DNA of 64,000 nucleotides from contig NC_135365.1 in NCBI RefSeq assembly GCF_051622035.1, positions 15,356,001 to 15,420,000 of the forward strand. The letters are read 5' to 3'. The notes below the pieces were generated by a model, which was given only the letters and a program-made list of their open reading frames with translations, ran no database searches and was not told where the DNA came from. Source of the DNA: Arctopsyche grandis (Eukaryota; Arthropoda; Insecta; Trichoptera; Hydropsychidae). Made by a program: the position numbers and the translations under genes. This document shows, piece by piece, positions 63,736 through 64,000 of this stretch (positions within the stretch are counted from its first letter, which is position 1; each line of letters begins with the position of its first letter).

Positions 63736-63883
63736 TTTTGAAAACAAAATTAGTAATAGTTTGAAAACAAAATTAGTAATAGTTTGAAAACAAAATTAGT
63801 AATAGTTTGAAAACAAAATTAGTAATAGTTTGAAAACAAAATTAGTAATAGTTTGAAAACAAAATTAGTAATAGTTTGAAAAA
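63736..63883. repeat. 23-bp tandem repeat
   Basis: Unit AAAACAAAATTAGTAATAGT plus TTG is repeated about six times with near-perfect identity. The matching place in the copy 1 flank (about 43860) has no array, so it expanded after the duplication. Confidence 0.95.
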
Positions 63884-64000
63884 AAAAATTTATTATTAAA
63901 AATATGTACATATGTAATGGTTTAAACACGTTTGTATCGTTCTACATATAACTACATACTTTGATTATATTTTCTAATATTTTTAATGTCTGTATGTGTT

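Larger units (their letters stand above)
53511..64000 (+). repeat. segmental tandem duplication, unit 2 (runs off window)
   Basis: Homologous to 32866-44570 through upstream leader, all introns and exons, and the 3' flank. The last bases (TTTGATTATATTTTCTAATA) still align with 44523 onward. Confidence 0.85.

Overview
This is a eukaryotic, AT-rich window of insect nuclear DNA. The evidence is the spliced genes with short GT-AG introns, abundant ACATATGT-type simple sequence, small non-autonomous DNA transposons, Helitron/Helentron ends and tRNA-derived SINEs. The proteins are conserved animal families; the order of insect cannot be fixed from the sequence alone. There is no bacterial-style operon, CRISPR array, rRNA or recognisable tRNA gene.

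Layout. 0-5 kb: transposon debris (a Helentron 3' end, an RTE-type LINE 3' end, a second LINE 3' end on the minus strand). 5.0-6.5 kb: a complete six-exon CIBAR1/FAM92 gene (+) with a consensus RFX X-box just upstream of its ATG. 7.1-7.6 kb: a two-exon HSBP1 gene (-), convergent with CIBAR1 and carrying an unusual N-terminal poly-glycine tract. 7.9-10.7 kb: a deleted hAT element and large fold-back repeats. 11.5-14.1 kb: a compact AGFG1/drongo-type ArfGAP gene (+). 16.4-19.0 kb: the mitochondrial ribosomal protein gene mRpS7 (+), whose first exon is inferred about 1.3 kb upstream. 19-32.8 kb: gene-poor, filled with hAT, PIF-like, Mutator-like, Helitron and SINE copies, many with visible target-site duplications. 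33.0-42.5 kb and 53.7-62.8 kb: two complete tandem full-size ABCA (ABCA3-like) lipid transporter genes (+). Each has 30 coding exons; exon lengths and phases are identical except for exon 29. They encode about 1726 and 1708 residues. 42.5-53.5 kb between them: 3' flank plus piggyBac-like, hAT and fold-back elements and satellites.

I spliced every gene by hand. All coding lengths are multiples of three and end at a stop: CIBAR1 282 aa, HSBP1 113 aa, AGFG1-like 329 aa, mRpS7 240 aa, ABCA 1726 and 1708 aa.

The genes do not form a pathway. The main biological stories are the young ABCA tandem duplication (intact paralogues, differential transposon insertions that reveal empty sites, and patches of near-identity including introns that suggest gene conversion), the X-box on a ciliary gene, and the glycine-expanded HSBP1. 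I did not find an obviously new molecular system.
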